DNA from: an uncultured Prevotellaceae bacterium
Lineage (GTDB): Bacteria; Bacteroidota; Bacteroidia; Bacteroidales; Bacteroidaceae
NCBI GenBank assembly: GCA_902783165.1
Contig: CACZPU010000051.1
Coordinates: 1 to 64,000 of the forward strand
Length of the DNA stretch: 64,000 nt
Direction of reading: 5' to 3'
Under the pieces are notes generated by a model. That model searched no databases. It was not told the origin of the DNA and saw only the letters and a program-made list of their open reading frames with translations. Both the position numbers and the translations under genes were made by a program. Positions 62,354 through 64,000 of this stretch are shown here, one piece after another; the stretch's first letter is position 1, and the number at the start of each line of letters is the position of its first letter.

Positions 62354-63304
62354 TCAGTTGGCTTTCTGAGGGCGCTCAGGCATCTGCTTGAACATTTTAC
62401 CTGTACTAATCAGGTAGCGGGCAATGTTGTCGAGCATTCCGTTGATATAGCCGCCGCTCTTGGCGGTGCTGTAAAGCTTTGCCAAGTCCACATATTCATT
62501 GATGGTCACGTTGATTGGAATGGCTGGGAATGTAAGCATTTCGGCAATGGCAATTTGCATGATGATAATATCCATATATGCCAATCGTGAGAACGACCAG
62601 TTCTTGCTGTTCTCGCTCATGTAGCGTTGGTATTGGTCAGCATTGAGGATGGTTGCCCTGAAAAGCTTCGTAGCGAAATCCTTGTCTTCCTCGTCTTTGT
62701 ATTCGGGAAGCAGCTCCTGCTTCGATTTGTTTTTGGGGTCGAAGCGGTTGATGGTCTTCAGCACGAACGTGTCCACAATCTCCTTGTCGTCGTTCCAATA
62801 GAGGCTTTTCTCCTCGAGCAGTGCATCGAGTTCGTCGTTCCTCGTGATGAGCGTTTTGTATATCTTCCGCCAAAACTCTCGGTCGGCCTCATAGCTGTCG
62901 TCTTCGCTATCAATATAGTCTTTGTATATTTGGCTTTGCTCTATCTGTCCATACAATTTCCTGACGAATTCCACATCGTTTTCCCATGTGAGCTTCTGGT
63001 TTTCGATGAAATCTTGGAGCATCTTGTTCTCCTCGAGCTGTAAGGCGAACTTGTTGAGTATGAATTTCTCAGAAGGTAATTCGGTGTTTTCTCTTTTTGC
63101 TTTGGCCGTTGCGGTCTCTACTTTATGACGTGCCTCTTTGGTGATGGCTATAATCAATGCAAGAAGGAAATTGTAAAGGTCGTACGCTTTGGATAAGCTG
63201 AACAAAAGTTCTTTCTCGGCGCTATCCATGTTCCTGTTACCATTTTGGTAATAAGAGTAGGTTAACTGGACTATCTTTATACGGATTAATTCTCTATTAA
63301 TCAT
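62354..63304 (-). CDS. nusB: Transcription antitermination factor NusB
   Basis: A 316-aa protein; the C-terminal 130 residues are the NusB helical bundle (FATKLFRATILNADQYQRYM ... LAYMDIIIMQIAIAEMLTFPAIPINVTINEYVDLAKLYST). The N-terminal half is a helical extension that makes it about twice the length of E. coli NusB, as is usual in Bacteroidetes. It acts in rRNA antitermination. First gene of the operon, with a consensus promoter at 63360-63330; yajC follows after 112 bp. Confidence 0.93.
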   Translation of the reverse strand: MINRELIRIKIVQLTYSYYQNGNRNMDSAEKELLFSLSKAYDLYNFLLALIIAITKEARHKVETATAKAKRENTELPSEKFILNKFALQLEENKMLQDFIENQKLTWENDVEFVRKLYGQIEQSQIYKDYIDSEDDSYEADREFWRKIYKTLITRNDELDALLEEKSLYWNDDKEIVDTFVLKTINRFDPKNKSKQELLPEYKDEEDKDFATKLFRATILNADQYQRYMSENSKNWSFSRLAYMDIIIMQIAIAEMLTFPAIPINVTINEYVDLAKLYSTAKSGGYINGMLDNIARYLISTGKMFKQMPERPQKAN

Positions 63305-63329
63305 CTTTCCACAGTTTATAATTCAAATG

Positions 63330-63360
63330 CAAAGATAGTGTAAAATGTGTTTCTATGCAA
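63330..63360 (-). promoter_or_regulatory. nusB operon promoter
   Basis: On the minus strand, TTG (63360-63358), a 20-bp spacer and TATCTTTG (63337-63330), 26 bp before the nusB ATG. Confidence 0.7.
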
Positions 63361-63397
63361 GAAAAAAGGTTTTTTTTCTGATTTTTTAGACGAAAAG

Positions 63398-63428
63398 TTG
63401 CTGGTTTGCGGAAAATGTAATACCTTTG
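63398..63428 (+). promoter_or_regulatory. rplY promoter
   Basis: TTG at 63398-63400, a 20-bp spacer and TACCTTTG at 63421-63428; leader of about 80 nt before the ATG at 63512. Confidence 0.7.
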
Positions 63429-63511
63429 CACCGCTTTTTTAGCATCGTGTGATGGTGAATTAAGCAAAAGTATTATTTTTTATTAACAACTTAATTTAGA
63501 GTAACACAATT

Positions 63512-64000
63512 ATGAAAGAAATCAATGTTGCTGGTAAGAAAAGAACTGAGACCGGCAAGAAAGCTACCAAGTTGATGAGAAAAGAGGGTCTGGTTCCCTG
63601 CAATCTCTATGGTGAGAAAAGAGGCGAGAATGGTCTTCCAGAGGCTTTGTCATTTGAAGTTCCTATGACCGACCTCCGCAAGGTAGTCTACACACCTCAT
63701 ATCTATGTGGTGAATCTGAACATCGACGGCGAAGAGCACAAGGCTATCATGAAGGAATTGCAGTTCCATCCCGTTAACGACTCTCTGCTTCACATCGACT
63801 TCTACGAGATAAACGAAGAGAAGCCTATCACTATCGGTATTCCAGTGAAGCTGAACGGCTTGGCACAGGGTGTTCGCGATGGTGGTCGTCTTTCACTTAT
63901 TGTTCGCAAGGTGAACGTAACAGCCAAGTATCAGGATATTCCCGAGACTTTGGATATCGATGTAACCAATCTGACTATTGGCAAGAGCATCAAGGTGGGT
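63512..64000 (+). CDS. rplY: 50S ribosomal protein L25 (Ctc-type), partial
   Basis: The first 163 codons of a 5S-rRNA-binding ribosomal protein; the gene runs off the window end. It begins MKEINVAGKKRTETGKKATK, continues with LVPCNLYGEKRGENG and ELQFHPVNDSLLHIDFYEI, then the start of the TL5/Ctc C-terminal domain (PITIGIPVKLNGLAQGVRDGGRLSL). The presence of that second domain marks it as the long Ctc form rather than the short E. coli L25. Confidence 0.93.
   Translation, partial: MKEINVAGKKRTETGKKATKLMRKEGLVPCNLYGEKRGENGLPEALSFEVPMTDLRKVVYTPHIYVVNLNIDGEEHKAIMKELQFHPVNDSLLHIDFYEINEEKPITIGIPVKLNGLAQGVRDGGRLSLIVRKVNVTAKYQDIPETLDIDVTNLTIGKSIKVG

Noticed and set aside
1..64000. tRNA, rRNA, insertion sequence or prophage genes
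   Set aside because: The intergenic stretches were read on both strands and no cloverleaf, rRNA segment, transposase or integrase was seen.

Overview
The window is chromosomal DNA from a member of the Bacteroidales, most likely a Prevotella-like genus. Evidence: SusC/SusD, FecI/FecR-type and OMP_b-brl_3 gene sets, many lipoproteins, moderate G+C, a long NusB, a YbbR/YajC/CoaE cluster, and repeated promoters of the Bacteroidetes type (TTTG, about 20 bp, TAnnTTTG). The genus is an inference. No rRNA, tRNA, CRISPR array, transposase or prophage gene was found.

Layout. Positions 1-570 hold a promoter-like element, two tandem-repeat blocks and the terminator of the first operon. Positions 591-9118 (minus) are an outer-membrane uptake operon: SusC with an STN signalling domain, SusD, a DUF4843 lipoprotein, a PKD-like lipoprotein and a TlpA-type thioredoxin. 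It is divergent from its presumed sigma factor/FecR pair (9416-11141). Then come a small coiled-coil lipoprotein, a GH43 enzyme, and a PL10-like lyase fused to an aldose 1-epimerase. Positions 16007-20517 are housekeeping (mnmA, HAD phosphatase, pgi, aroB). Positions 20562-25514 carry host-glycan enzymes: GH29 fucosidase, divergent from GH89 alpha-N-acetylglucosaminidase and an HGSNAT-like membrane acetyltransferase. A second ECF sigma/anti-sigma-like/secreted-protein set follows (25699-27852), then an EamA transporter, lysS and gpsA.

Positions 31713-38322 contain a dispersed repeat element and two tandem TonB-dependent-receptor-like barrels with Gly/Arg-rich tails. Then come a DASS anion transporter, nagB, GH125 and GH92 mannosidases, hflX with a structured leader, a DUF4954 beta-helix protein, an M16 peptidase, class I fumarase, a truncated BspA-like gene, a third barrel protein, Hsp20, trpB2, and the minus-strand operon nusB-yajC-ybbR-coaE. 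The window ends inside rplY.

How it fits together: the organism appears to forage plant polysaccharide (GH43, PL10) and host glycans (GH29, GH89, GH92, GH125, with NagB for glucosamine), using outer-membrane receptors under ECF-sigma control. The best regulatory find is a complete trp attenuator in front of the stand-alone trpB2. It has a consensus promoter, an 18-codon leader peptide with three consecutive Trp codons, a strong terminator, and a competing antiterminator segment at the leader stop codon. Other notable points are the GH89/HGSNAT-like pair, which parallels two consecutive steps of lysosomal heparan sulfate breakdown, a coaE-DUF5606 fusion, and a hflX leader with a short upstream ORF.
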